Shown here piece after piece: positions 25,982-34,473 of a DNA stretch of 64,000 nt. This DNA is from Arthrobacter_H sp030452125. GTDB taxonomy: Bacteria; Actinomycetota; Actinomycetes; Actinomycetales; Micrococcaceae. The stretch's first letter is position 1. Each line of letters begins with the position of its first letter. The notes under the pieces are model-generated. The model saw nothing but the letters and a program-made list of their open reading frames with translations, did not search any database and was not told the DNA's origin. The stretch lies in the NCBI GenBank assembly GCA_052379645.1, contig JBQSYU010000001.1; one strand, given 5' to 3'. Made by a program: the position numbers and the translations under genes.

Positions 25982-26794
25982 TCACGACCGCGCGACCTCG
26001 GCTGCCGGCCCGTGCGTGACCAGTCGTGCCGCCACGACGGCTACCAGGACGAGGGCTGCGGCACTGGCCGCAGTGACGGCCACGGGGGTGGATTCCAGCC
26101 CGCCGTCGCTGCGGCCGACGGTGATCCAGACCAATCCCCACGCCAGCGCCACACCGGGTCCCAGCCGACCGCGCGAGTACACCGCGGTTCCCACGCCGAT
26201 CGCTGCGACCACCAGTAGGACGGCACCGGCGATGACCGGCACCGGAAGCCCGAAACCCGTGAACCCGGAGGAGGCCAGCAAGGCCGAGACGTTGGCCACT
26301 GCGGCCACCGACACCCACCCCAGATAGAGGCCAAACGTGCCACCGAGAACAACCCGGTCCAGCAGATTGGACTCCGGGGTGCGCCGCAGGATCACCAGGA
26401 TGACGCACAGCGTGGCCAAAAGGGCGAAGATCACCACCACGCTGACCCCCAACCATCCCAGTTGGACCACCCCGAGCCACAGGGCGTTGAGCAGGCCGGA
26501 CGCCGCCGCCCATCCTCGGAGCTTGCGGTGAAGGGCATCATCCCGCCGGGAGGGCAGGAACTGGACCACGGCGTAGAGCAGGAGGCCGAGATAGATGATG
26601 CTCCAGATCGAAAAGGCACCCGACCCCGGTGCCAGGATGGTGCCATCCGCTGACAGCCAGCCGTCCGCCACATCCTGCACCGACGTCCCGACCACGGCGC
26701 CGCTTCCGAGGAAGGCCCCGGCGATGGCCAAGGCCATGGCGGCAGCCGTCAGCAATGGGGCCAGGGTGCCCGAGCGTGCTGTCGTGGTCGGCAT
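25982..26794 (-). CDS. TspO/MBR (tryptophan-rich sensory protein) family membrane protein
   Basis: 270 residues from ATG 26794 (GCAGGAG upstream), longer than classical TspO (about 160). About seven to eight hydrophobic segments; the region FSIWSIIYLGLLLYAVVQFLPS and LRGWAAASGLLNALWLGVVQL carries the W-rich pattern of actinobacterial TspO-like proteins. The family binds tetrapyrroles and is tied to light or oxidative stress and, in Rhodobacter, to carotenoid/photopigment control. It is divergent from the MarR-crt operon, with only 105 bp shared upstream. Confidence 0.72.
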   Translation of the reverse strand: MPTTTARSGTLAPLLTAAAMALAIAGAFLGSGAVVGTSVQDVADGWLSADGTILAPGSGAFSIWSIIYLGLLLYAVVQFLPSRRDDALHRKLRGWAAASGLLNALWLGVVQLGWLGVSVVVIFALLATLCVILVILRRTPESNLLDRVVLGGTFGLYLGWVSVAAVANVSALLASSGFTGFGLPVPVIAGAVLLVVAAIGVGTAVYSRGRLGPGVALAWGLVWITVGRSDGGLESTPVAVTAASAAALVLVAVVAARLVTHGPAAEVARS

Positions 26795-26874
26795 TCTTCG
26801 CTCCTGCTTCATCGTCTCCAGAGGAGTCGCACTCGACAAATGGTGATTCATGCACAAGTATGTAGCTAGATTTT

Positions 26875-26890
26875 CTTATTATCAAGTAAG
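26875..26890. promoter_or_regulatory. Inverted repeat in the TspO/MarR-crt divergent promoter region
   Basis: CTTA-N8-TAAG within an AT-rich tract (26850-26890), 9 bp before the MarR start codon. It is the only clear dyad in the 105-bp divergent region, so a MarR operator controlling both directions is plausible. In Corynebacterium glutamicum the MarR protein CrtR represses crtE. Confidence 0.35.
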
Positions 26891-26899
26891 GCTGGACCC

Positions 26900-27457
26900 A
26901 TGGCAGAGAATGAGCAACCCACCTCCCCGGCGAGCCGAATGCACCCGGCATCAGTGCACCTGCGCAGGATCCTGGTGCTCAATGACGTCATGGAATACCG
27001 CATGCGGATGCACCTGAAAACAAACGACACCGATTTCCAGGCCATGCAACAACTCATGCAGCTGGGGCCGCTGACACCCTCGAAATTGGCTGGGGCCCTC
27101 CACCTGACCACGGCGGCCATCACCAGCGTCATCGACCGGCTGGAAAAAGCGGGCCATGCCGAACGCGTCCCCCACCCCACCGACCGCCGCGGGGTCCTGG
27201 TCAAACCCACCGACTCCTCGGTACGCGAGGCCATGGCGCAACTCATGCCGATGATCCTGAAAACCGACTCCCTGGTGCGGGAGATGGACGACAAGGAACA
27301 GCAGGCCGTCACCCGCTATCTGCAGGGAGCAGCGGATGCCGTACAGGAACGGATCGACGCGATGGCCCAGGAACACCAGGAGCAGTCGGAGGAAACCGGC
27401 GGACCCACCACCGCCGGCCCCACCGCAAAGGCGAAGAAGACGGAGGATGGGACATGA
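26900..27457 (+). CDS. MarR-family regulator heading the carotenoid operon
   Basis: 185 residues. Winged HTH at about 50-110: LGPLTPSKLAGALHLTTAAITSVIDRLEKAGHAERVPHPTDRRGVLV, with the DRR wing. The C-terminal 30 residues are charged and disordered. Its TGA overlaps the crtE ATG (ATGA), so it is the first gene of the crt operon. CrtR, a MarR protein that senses geranylgeranyl-PP, represses crt genes in Corynebacterium but is divergent there. By analogy this is the autoregulating pigment repressor. Confidence 0.88.
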   Translation: MAENEQPTSPASRMHPASVHLRRILVLNDVMEYRMRMHLKTNDTDFQAMQQLMQLGPLTPSKLAGALHLTTAAITSVIDRLEKAGHAERVPHPTDRRGVLVKPTDSSVREAMAQLMPMILKTDSLVREMDDKEQQAVTRYLQGAADAVQERIDAMAQEHQEQSEETGGPTTAGPTAKAKKTEDGT

Positions 27458-28593
27458 GTACCGAACTCCATGAGTGGAAACACGCAGGCTCATCCGGAAG
27501 CGTGTGCACGAGGCCGCCTCCTGAATCAACCGGCATGGCGCCTTCGCCCCAGGAGGCCTCCCCCTCCTTCGACGAGATGGTGCAACGAATACTCGATGCG
27601 GAGCAACGGGCGGACCGTGCGGCACCGGGGTTGAACTCACGGAACTACGACGCCTTGTGCCGGCGACTGGAAGCCACCCTGCACGGCGGCAAGCGGACGC
27701 GACCCCACCTGGTCCACGTCGCCTTCCGGGCCTTTGGAGGCCGGGATCTCGAGGCAGCAGCCACACTCGGTGCCGGATTCGAAATGCTTCACGCCGCCTT
27801 GCTGATGCACGACGACGTCATCGACCGTGATTTCGTCCGTCGCGGTGTCCCGACCCTGGGAGCCGGGTATCGCGACGATGCACTGGCCCATGGACATGCC
27901 TCGGGGACCGCCGAACATGCAGGACATTCAGCCTCCATCATCGCCGGCGACATCCTGCTGGCTGGTTCCATTCGCCTGGCGGCCTTGGCCTCGGCCGGCT
28001 CCCCGAACGCCCGCACCATCCTCGACGTGGTGCATTCCGCGCTCCTGGCTTCAGCCGCCGGGGAACTCGATGACCTGGTGTTCTCCCTCTCCCCGGCCAG
28101 GACACCTGAATCCGATGTGCTGAACATGGAACGGCTCAAGACCGCCATCTACTCCTTCGAAGCCCCGCTGCAAGCCGGGGCGTTGCTCGCTGGCGCGCCG
28201 CCACGTCTGGCGGCACGGTTGGGCGGGTTGGGCCGGAACCTGGGAACCGCCTACCAGATCATCGACGACGTCCTGGGGACCTTCGGGAACCCCCAGGAGA
28301 CCGGCAAGTCCATCGACTCGGACCTACGCTCGGGCAAACGCACCGTGCTGACGGCCCAGGCGGAAGGCCACCACGGGTTCCGCTACGCCCGGGATGCCTA
28401 CGCTGCCGGTCGTGCCGGCATCGAGGAGGTGCGTTCGGCGTTGGCCGATAGCGGCGCCGAACCCCGAGCCCGGGCCCTCGCGTCGAAGTTGGTCACCTCC
28501 GCCTTGAACGAGGCACGGGGTCTCGAGCTGACTCCGGCGATCCTCGACGAGCTCGCCACGATCGGCGAACATGTCCTGAATCGGAAGAAGTAG
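27454..28593 (+). CDS. crtE: Geranylgeranyl diphosphate synthase
   Basis: Condenses isoprenyl diphosphates to the C20 precursor of carotenoids. 379 residues; the first Asp-rich motif HDDVID has Asp120, 121 and 124, and the second, QIIDDVLGTFG, has Asp271-272 with the usual last Asp replaced by Gly/Asn, a variation seen in some actinobacterial IdsA/CrtE. The N-terminal 35 residues are a poorly conserved extension; a Met at 28 is an alternative start. ATG 27454 overlaps the MarR stop by 4 bp. Confidence 0.93.
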   Translation: MSTELHEWKHAGSSGSVCTRPPPESTGMAPSPQEASPSFDEMVQRILDAEQRADRAAPGLNSRNYDALCRRLEATLHGGKRTRPHLVHVAFRAFGGRDLEAAATLGAGFEMLHAALLMHDDVIDRDFVRRGVPTLGAGYRDDALAHGHASGTAEHAGHSASIIAGDILLAGSIRLAALASAGSPNARTILDVVHSALLASAAGELDDLVFSLSPARTPESDVLNMERLKTAIYSFEAPLQAGALLAGAPPRLAARLGGLGRNLGTAYQIIDDVLGTFGNPQETGKSIDSDLRSGKRTVLTAQAEGHHGFRYARDAYAAGRAGIEEVRSALADSGAEPRARALASKLVTSALNEARGLELTPAILDELATIGEHVLNRKK

Positions 28594-28595
28594 TC

Positions 28596-29480
28596 ATGAG
28601 CATCGAGGACCTCTCCAAATACTCCGACGCGGCCGGCCGAAGTGCCGGCGTCGTGATTTCCCGCTATTCCTCCTCGTTCGGTCTCGCCTGCCGGATGCTG
28701 GGCCCCCGGGCCCGCCGGGACATCGAGAACATCTATGCGTTGGTTCGTGTCGCCGACGAAGTGGTGGACGGCGCAGCGGCTGCCGCCGGTCTGGATGTCG
28801 TCGCCGTGGGCGAGCAATTGAACCGCCTCGAACAGGAGACCGAGCTGGCGATGCTGTCGGGGTACAGCACCAACCTGGTGGTCCACGCCTTCGCCGGCAC
28901 GGCCCGGGACTGCGGGATCCAGGCAAGCCTGACACAACCGTTCTTTGCGTCGATGCGAGCCGACCTGACGGTCACCCGGCATGATGCCGACTCATTGGAG
29001 GAATACATCTATGGTTCCGCCGAGGTGGTGGGACTGATGTGCCTGCGCGTCTTCCAGACCATGCCCGGAGCCAGCAAGGGCCACGACCAGGAACTGGAAC
29101 GGGCGGCACGCAGCCTCGGATCAGCCTTCCAGAAAGTCAACTTCCTGCGCGATCTGGCGGCCGACGGCGAGGAACTGGGACGCAACTACGTTGCCGCCTC
29201 CGGCACCGCGCCCCTCGACGAGGCGGCCAAGGACCATTTGATCGCCCAGATCCGCTCGGAACTCATCGAAGCGCAGGCGGGCCTTCCCCTTTTGGCCCCC
29301 GGCGCCCGGCGGGCCGTTGGCTTGGCCCACGGGCTGTTCGTGGCCCTGGTCGATCGGCTTGACGCAGCTCCCGCAGAGCACCTGCTCCAACGCAGGATCC
29401 GGGTCCCGGGAGCCGAGAAAGCTTCGATCGCGCTGCGTGCCATCGCAGCACGGTCCCCGCGCAAGGCAAAGGCAGTTTGA
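28596..29480 (+). CDS. crtB: Phytoene synthase
   Basis: Joins two geranylgeranyl-PP into C40 phytoene. 294 residues. Squalene/phytoene synthase motifs: RVADEVVDG (Asp54, Asp58), YIYGSAEVVGLMCLRVF and GSAFQKVNFLRDLAADGEELGRNY split across the second Asp-rich helix. Starts 2 bp after the crtE stop; its TGA overlaps the crtI ATG. Confidence 0.95.
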   Translation: MSIEDLSKYSDAAGRSAGVVISRYSSSFGLACRMLGPRARRDIENIYALVRVADEVVDGAAAAAGLDVVAVGEQLNRLEQETELAMLSGYSTNLVVHAFAGTARDCGIQASLTQPFFASMRADLTVTRHDADSLEEYIYGSAEVVGLMCLRVFQTMPGASKGHDQELERAARSLGSAFQKVNFLRDLAADGEELGRNYVAASGTAPLDEAAKDHLIAQIRSELIEAQAGLPLLAPGARRAVGLAHGLFVALVDRLDAAPAEHLLQRRIRVPGAEKASIALRAIAARSPRKAKAV

Positions 29481-31219
29481 TGAGCTGGACTTCATTCCGA
29501 CGTCGTGCCGCACGACGCTACTACGACCCCGCCGCCCGGGCCGCACGACGAAACAGGCGCGGTCCCACCGGCTCGGCCCCCACCACCGGCCCTTCGTCCC
29601 CGACGGGCCAAGCAACCCGCAGGATCGTGGTCATCGGCGGCGGCATCGCGGGGCTGGCCACCGCTGGCCTATTGGCCCGCGACGGTCACGACGTCACGCT
29701 TTTGGAACGCGGGGAACAACTCGGAGGACGGGCCGGACGCCATGCGGTCGACGGCTTCACCTTCGATACCGGCCCCTCCTGGTACCTCATGCCCGAGGTC
29801 ATCGACCACTGGTTCCGGCTCATGGGAACCAGTGCCGACGAGCAACTCGACCTCGTGAAGCTCGCCCCCGCCTACCGCACCTTCTTCGAGGCGTACCAGG
29901 AGCCGGTGGACGTGCGCACCGGCCGAGCCGACGTCGAGGCACTTTTCGATTCCATGGATCCCGGGTCCGGGCAGAAGCTGCGGTCCTATCTCGAGTCAGC
30001 GGAACTGACCTACTCGCTGGCCAAGAAGCACTTCCTCTACGACGACTTCCGCACCTTGGCGGGGCTGGCCCACCCCATGGTGCTCCGCCATGGGGTGGAC
30101 ATGGCCCGGCTGCTGGCCACGAACCTCAACGCCTTCATCAGCGCAAGGTTCCGCGACCCGCGCCAACGCCAGTTGCTCGGATACCCCGCGGTCTTCCTGG
30201 GGACCACCCCCTTCAAGGCGCCGGCGATGTATCACCTGATGAGCCACCTGGATCTCGCCGACGGCGTCCTCTACCCCAAGGGCGGATTCGCCGCCCTCGT
30301 CGATGCCATGGAAGCCATTGCACGCGCCGCAGGCGTCACGATCATCACCGACGCCACCGCGCAACGGATCACCACCCGTGACGGGTCCCGCCGGCGTGCC
30401 GTGGTCGATACCGTGGAATACTCCGATGCCGCCGGGGCCCGGCAGGTAATCCAGGCCACCGACGTGGTGGCCGCCACCGATTTGCACCATGTCGAGACCA
30501 CGCTGCTTCCGCCCGGAAGGCAGAGCCACCCCGAACGGATGTGGCGGCGGCGCGACCCGGGCCCCAGTGCGGTACTGGTCTGTCTGGGGATCCGTGGAAA
30601 CCTCGATGAATTGGTCCACCACAACCTGCTCTTCACCGCCGACTGGCGGGAGAACTTCGGCCGGATCGACGCCGGGGAGGACCTGGCCTCGCAGACATCA
30701 ATCTACGTCTGCAAACCCAGTGAAACCGATGCCGGTGTTGCCCCGGCCGGGCACGAGAACCTTTTCATCCTCGTCCCTTCCCCGCCCGTTGAGGCCTGGG
30801 GTGCCGGTGGCGCCGACGGCACCGGGGCGCCCATGGTGGAACGGGTGGCCGACGCCGCCCTCGACCAGCTCGCCGAATGGGCGGAGATCCCCGACCTGCG
30901 TGAGCGGATCGTCGTGCGGCGCAGCTACGGTCCCGGGGATTTCGTGGAGAACTTCAATGCCTGGAAGGGCAGTGCACTGGGTGCTGCCCATACCTTGCGC
31001 CAGAGCGCCTTCCTGCGGCCGGGGATCCGCAGCGCCAAGGTAGACGGTCTGTTCTACGCCGGAAGTTCCGTCCGCCCCGGCATCGGGGTCCCCATGTGCA
31101 TGATCAGCGCCGAACTGGTCCTCAAGGCCATCCGCGGGCAGACGTTCCGGGGCGCGTTGCCGGTGCCCGGGCCTCGAACGACCAGGGCGAATGCCGAATC
31201 CCCGGCGAGAACGGCATGA
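29480..31219 (+). CDS. crtI: Phytoene desaturase (lycopene-forming)
   Basis: FAD enzyme that introduces four double bases of unsaturation into phytoene to give lycopene. 579 residues from ATG 29480. FAD-binding VIGGGIAGLATAGLLARDGHDVTLLER begins near 50, preceded by a basic, Pro/Thr-rich extension of about 48 residues not found in shorter CrtI. GGRAGRHAVDGFTFDTGPSWYLMPE follows, and the C-terminal FAD motif GLFYAGSSVRPGIGVPMCMISAELV ends the domain. Starts on the last base of crtB. Confidence 0.95.
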   Translation: MSWTSFRRRAARRYYDPAARAARRNRRGPTGSAPTTGPSSPTGQATRRIVVIGGGIAGLATAGLLARDGHDVTLLERGEQLGGRAGRHAVDGFTFDTGPSWYLMPEVIDHWFRLMGTSADEQLDLVKLAPAYRTFFEAYQEPVDVRTGRADVEALFDSMDPGSGQKLRSYLESAELTYSLAKKHFLYDDFRTLAGLAHPMVLRHGVDMARLLATNLNAFISARFRDPRQRQLLGYPAVFLGTTPFKAPAMYHLMSHLDLADGVLYPKGGFAALVDAMEAIARAAGVTIITDATAQRITTRDGSRRRAVVDTVEYSDAAGARQVIQATDVVAATDLHHVETTLLPPGRQSHPERMWRRRDPGPSAVLVCLGIRGNLDELVHHNLLFTADWRENFGRIDAGEDLASQTSIYVCKPSETDAGVAPAGHENLFILVPSPPVEAWGAGGADGTGAPMVERVADAALDQLAEWAEIPDLRERIVVRRSYGPGDFVENFNAWKGSALGAAHTLRQSAFLRPGIRSAKVDGLFYAGSSVRPGIGVPMCMISAELVLKAIRGQTFRGALPVPGPRTTRANAESPARTA

Positions 31220-31578
31220 CCTATCTGCTGATCCTGTTGTTTCTGCTCGGCTGCATGACGCTGCTCGATGCCCGCTTCGGCCTGTTCTTCTGGTCACGCC
31301 CTTGGAAGGCGGCGCTCGTCCTGGCCCTGGGCATCGTCTATTTCCTGAGTTGGGATCTATGGGCCATCGCTGCGGGCATCTTCCTGCACCGCGACTCCCC
31401 CTTGATGACCGGCATCATGCTGGCCGACCAGCTTCCCTTGGAGGAGCCGGTCTTCCTGCTGTTCCTGAGCTACCAGACCATGATCGCGTTCACCGGATGC
31501 ATTCTCTGGCTTCGCCACCTGGCCCGGGACAAGACAGGCCACCGGGCCACCGTGCAGGAAGGACCGGTGGGCTCGTGA
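31216..31578 (+). CDS. crtYe: Lycopene/C50 carotenoid cyclase subunit
   Basis: 120 residues, three membrane segments, with the cyclase-domain pattern LDARFGLFFW ... DLWAIAAGIFL ... LPLEEPVFLLFLSY. In C50-pigment bacteria this small protein pairs with CrtYf to close the rings of flavuxanthin-type C50 carotenoids (epsilon rings in decaprenoxanthin, gamma in sarcinaxanthin). ATG 31216 overlaps the crtI stop; its own stop overlaps the crtYf GTG. Confidence 0.92.
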   Translation: MTYLLILLFLLGCMTLLDARFGLFFWSRPWKAALVLALGIVYFLSWDLWAIAAGIFLHRDSPLMTGIMLADQLPLEEPVFLLFLSYQTMIAFTGCILWLRHLARDKTGHRATVQEGPVGS

Positions 31579-31889
31579 GCTATCTGGCACTGAACTACTT
31601 CTTTCTGGGGCTGTCCCTGCTGACACTGCTCGGGGCCTCCCTGGCCCGTCGGCTGGATCGCCGTCGGATGACGGCGATGTTGGTCGGTGTCTTCGCCCTG
31701 TTGATCCTGACGGCAGTCTTCGACAACGTCATGATCGGCTCAGGGCTTTTCGACTACTCCTCCGAGACGCTGGCCGGGCCGAGGGTCGGTCTGGCTCCGT
31801 TGGAGGACTTCGCCTATCCTCTGGGGGCCGCCATCCTGCTGCCTTCGGCTTGGTTGCTGTTGGATCCCCGTCCCCGAAAGGACCCATGA
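31575..31889 (+). CDS. crtYf: Lycopene/C50 carotenoid cyclase subunit
   Basis: 104 residues from GTG 31575, whose GTGA overlaps the crtYe stop. Three membrane segments; VFDNVMIGSGLFDY and GLAPLEDFAYPLGAAILLPSAW match the second cyclase subunit. Together with CrtYe it makes the heterodimeric cyclase. Ring type cannot be told from sequence by eye. Confidence 0.9.
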   Translation: MSYLALNYFFLGLSLLTLLGASLARRLDRRRMTAMLVGVFALLILTAVFDNVMIGSGLFDYSSETLAGPRVGLAPLEDFAYPLGAAILLPSAWLLLDPRPRKDP

Positions 31890-32740
31890 AGGACCTCATT
31901 GCCACCTCCCGCCCCGTCTCGTGGGTCAACACCGCCTACCCGTTCGCGGCTGCCTACCTGCTGGCCACGGGTGGCATCGACTGGATCCTGGTGGTGGGGA
32001 CACTGTTCTTCCTGCTGCCGTACAACCTGGCGATGTATGGGATCAACGACGTCTTCGACTACGAATCGGACCTGCTGAACCCCCGCAAGGGCGGGGCCGA
32101 AGGGGCGGTCGTGGATCGAACCCGGCACCGGACGATCCTGTGGGCCTCGGCGTTGTTCGCGCTGCCCTTCGTCCTTGCCCTGGCCACGCAGGGCGGTTGG
32201 CCCGCCAACCTGGTCCTGCTGGTGTCCTTGTTCGCCGTCTATGCGTACAGCGCCCCGGTGTTCCGGTTCAAGGAACGCCCCTTCCTGGATTCGGCCACCT
32301 CCAGCATCCACTTCGTCTCCCCTGCCCTGTACGGGCTGGTCCTGGCCGGGGCCACCTTCACCCCCGGGCTGTGGTGTCTTTTGGCGGCCTACTTCCTTTG
32401 GGGGATGGCCAGTCATGCCTTCGGGTCGGTGCAGGACATCGTCCCGGACCGTGAGGCGGGCCTGGGCTCGGTGGGCACCGTGCTCGGCGCCCGCCCGACC
32501 GTCGTCGCCGCTGCCGCTGCCTATGTTGCCGCCGGACTGTTGATGCTAGCCAGTGCTTGGCCCGGGCCCCTGGCCGGGCTGTTGGCCTTGCCGTATGCGG
32601 CCAACGTCCTGCAGTTCCTGCGTGTTGACGATGCCGGATCGGGGGTCGCCAACCGGGGATGGCGCCGCTTTTTGTGGTTGAACTACTTCACAGGGTTCTG
32701 CGTGACCATGCTGCTGATCTGGTATGTGGGGATCCGATGA
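31886..32740 (+). CDS. crtEb: Lycopene elongase/hydratase (UbiA family)
   Basis: Membrane prenyltransferase that adds C5 units to both ends of lycopene, making the C50 backbone. 284 residues, eight to nine membrane segments. First Asp-rich motif NDVFDYESD (Asn54, Asp55, Asp58, Asp62) and second, GSVQDIVPDREAGLGS, are those of UbiA enzymes. ATG 31886 overlaps the crtYf stop. Gene order crtE-B-I-Ye-Yf-Eb equals that of decaprenoxanthin producers such as Corynebacterium rather than Micrococcus luteus, where the elongase precedes the cyclases. Confidence 0.93.
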   Translation: MKDLIATSRPVSWVNTAYPFAAAYLLATGGIDWILVVGTLFFLLPYNLAMYGINDVFDYESDLLNPRKGGAEGAVVDRTRHRTILWASALFALPFVLALATQGGWPANLVLLVSLFAVYAYSAPVFRFKERPFLDSATSSIHFVSPALYGLVLAGATFTPGLWCLLAAYFLWGMASHAFGSVQDIVPDREAGLGSVGTVLGARPTVVAAAAAYVAAGLLMLASAWPGPLAGLLALPYAANVLQFLRVDDAGSGVANRGWRRFLWLNYFTGFCVTMLLIWYVGIR

Positions 32741-34395
32741 GTTCGATCATGTGGTTTCGCGACGACCTACGCCTCGCCGACAACCCCGCCCTCCTGGCGG
32801 CCACCGACGACGGCGGGGTCGTGGCCGTTTACATCCTCGACGAGGAATCGGAGGGGCTGCACCCACTGGGTGGGGCCGCCCGCTGGTGGCTGCATCAGGC
32901 CTTGACCGGTCTGCACAGCGATCTCGCGGACCGGGGCATCCAATTGGTGTTGCGCCGTGGCCCGGCGGCCACGGTCATGTCGGCTCTGGTGCAGGAGCTG
33001 AACCCGGAGAGCATCTATTGGAACCGCAGGTACTGGGAACCAGAACGGGTAGTGGATACGGCGGTCAAGGAGAACAGTCGGGTCGCCGGAGTCCATGCCG
33101 AGAGCTTCCAGGCCTCGCTCCTTCACGAACCGTGGAAGGTCACCACCGGTCAGGGCGGGCAGTACCGGGTCTTCACGCCGTTTTGGAACCAGCTCAAGAA
33201 ACTGGACTTCCGACACCCGATGGAAGCCCCGTCAGTTGGCGCCAACCCACGTGATCCGCGGCCGGGAAAGGAGATCCCCGCAATCGGTTCGGACGATCTG
33301 GCTACCTGGACACTGGTTCCTGCCGGTTCCACCTGGCCGGAAAAACTCGCGACCCATTGGAGCCCCGGAGAGGCCGCCGCCTGGCGCTTGCTGGAGGAGT
33401 TCAGCGAGGAGGCCGTGGCCGACTACGAAGAGGGGCATGATTTCCCGGGCATCGCCGGCACCAGTCGACTGTCGCCGTATCTTCGCTGGGGACACATCAG
33501 CCCCTTCCAACTCTGGCATGCCCTCTCCGAGGCTCCCGGCCCGAGCACGGCTGGCGCTGCGGCCTTTCTGCGGCAGGTGGGATGGCGCGAGTTCTGCTGG
33601 CATCAGCTCTTCCACCACCCGGAATTGGCCCAAGCGAACCTACGGCGGGTCTTCGACGGCTTCGACTGGAGATGGCCGACGGAACCCGGGTCGGCCACAC
33701 CGGCCCGGCTGCGCGGTATCCGCAGCCCGACGGCGACCACCGAGCAGGCCGTCTCGGAGGAACCCGTGGACGCCTGGAAGGCGGGGTGCACCGGGCTGCC
33801 CATGGTCGACGCGGGCATGCGTCAGCTGTGGGAAACCGGGTGGATGCACAACCGCGTGCGGATGCTGGTCGCCAGCTTCCTGACCAAGAACATGGGGGTG
33901 CATTGGCAGGTCGGGGAACAATGGTTCTGGGAGACCCTGGTGGATGCCGATCAGGCGTCCAACCCGGCGAACTGGCAATGGGTGGCCGGTTCCGGCGCCG
34001 ATGCTTCACCGTTCTTCCGGATCTTCAACCCGCAAACCCAAGCCAAGCGCTTCGACGCGAATGGCCGGTATGTCTCCCGCTGGGTCCCGGACGCAGCACT
34101 TCCCGACTATCCCGAGCCCCTCGAGGACCTCTCCGAGTCCCGTCGGCGGGCGTTGGCGGATTACGACCGGATCAAGAAGTCTAGCATGCATCGGGCTATT
34201 TGGCTCGGCGCAAGGTGGCCCCTGGAAGAAGGCCGGGTAGCGCCACCGCATGTAGAACATGACGACCACACCCAGGGCAAGCACCGCGATACCCAGGATG
34301 AACACCATCCCGAGCCCGGCGATGTTGCTTCCCGATCCGTACTCGGGGTCCATCGAGTCGACCGCGGTCTTGAAGAGCGCCTTCGACGTCGGTGA
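32737..34395 (+). CDS. phr: Deoxyribodipyrimidine photolyase; probable 3' frameshift extends it
   Basis: Light-driven repair of UV pyrimidine dimers with FAD. The photolyase part (residues 1-481) holds the N-terminal antenna domain (MWFRDDLRLADNPAL) and the FAD domain (TSRLSPYLRWGHISP, WREFCWHQLFHHP, CTGLPMVDAGMRQLWETGWMHNRVRMLVASFLTKN, the last split among several helices). Homologues end at about YDRIKK. Here the frame runs 71 residues further, over a minus-strand gene, with a His/Asp-rich unnatural sequence. A TAG at 34182-34184 in the shifted frame is probably the true stop, one base lost near 34180. ATG 32737 overlaps the crtEb stop, placing repair in the pigment operon. Confidence 0.9.
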   Translation: MSSIMWFRDDLRLADNPALLAATDDGGVVAVYILDEESEGLHPLGGAARWWLHQALTGLHSDLADRGIQLVLRRGPAATVMSALVQELNPESIYWNRRYWEPERVVDTAVKENSRVAGVHAESFQASLLHEPWKVTTGQGGQYRVFTPFWNQLKKLDFRHPMEAPSVGANPRDPRPGKEIPAIGSDDLATWTLVPAGSTWPEKLATHWSPGEAAAWRLLEEFSEEAVADYEEGHDFPGIAGTSRLSPYLRWGHISPFQLWHALSEAPGPSTAGAAAFLRQVGWREFCWHQLFHHPELAQANLRRVFDGFDWRWPTEPGSATPARLRGIRSPTATTEQAVSEEPVDAWKAGCTGLPMVDAGMRQLWETGWMHNRVRMLVASFLTKNMGVHWQVGEQWFWETLVDADQASNPANWQWVAGSGADASPFFRIFNPQTQAKRFDANGRYVSRWVPDAALPDYPEPLEDLSESRRRALADYDRIKKSSMHRAIWLGARWPLEEGRVAPPHVEHDDHTQGKHRDTQDEHHPEPGDVASRSVLGVHRVDRGLEERLRRR

Positions 34396-34398
34396 CAC
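34196..34398 (-). pseudogene. Small single-span membrane protein gene with a 1-base frameshift
   Basis: From GTG 34398 (or ATG 34353) the frame reads MDPEYGSGSN, a hydrophobic span GLGMVFILGIAVLALGVVVMF, then YMRWRYPAFFQG. Past the CCCC run at 34219-34222 that frame would continue antisense through phr; the adjacent frame instead reads ATLRRAK and stops at 34196, a natural basic C-terminus. The total length of 203 nt fits one missing base. Repaired, it is a 52-67 residue membrane protein ending 11 bp from the corrected phr stop. Family unknown. Confidence 0.55.
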
Positions 34399-34473
34399 CC
34401 CGCGGCAGGTCGCAGGCTCTTCGGCCGCAGCTGGAGCGCTGTTGAAAGGGCTGCTCTGCGGCCAGCACCAGGG

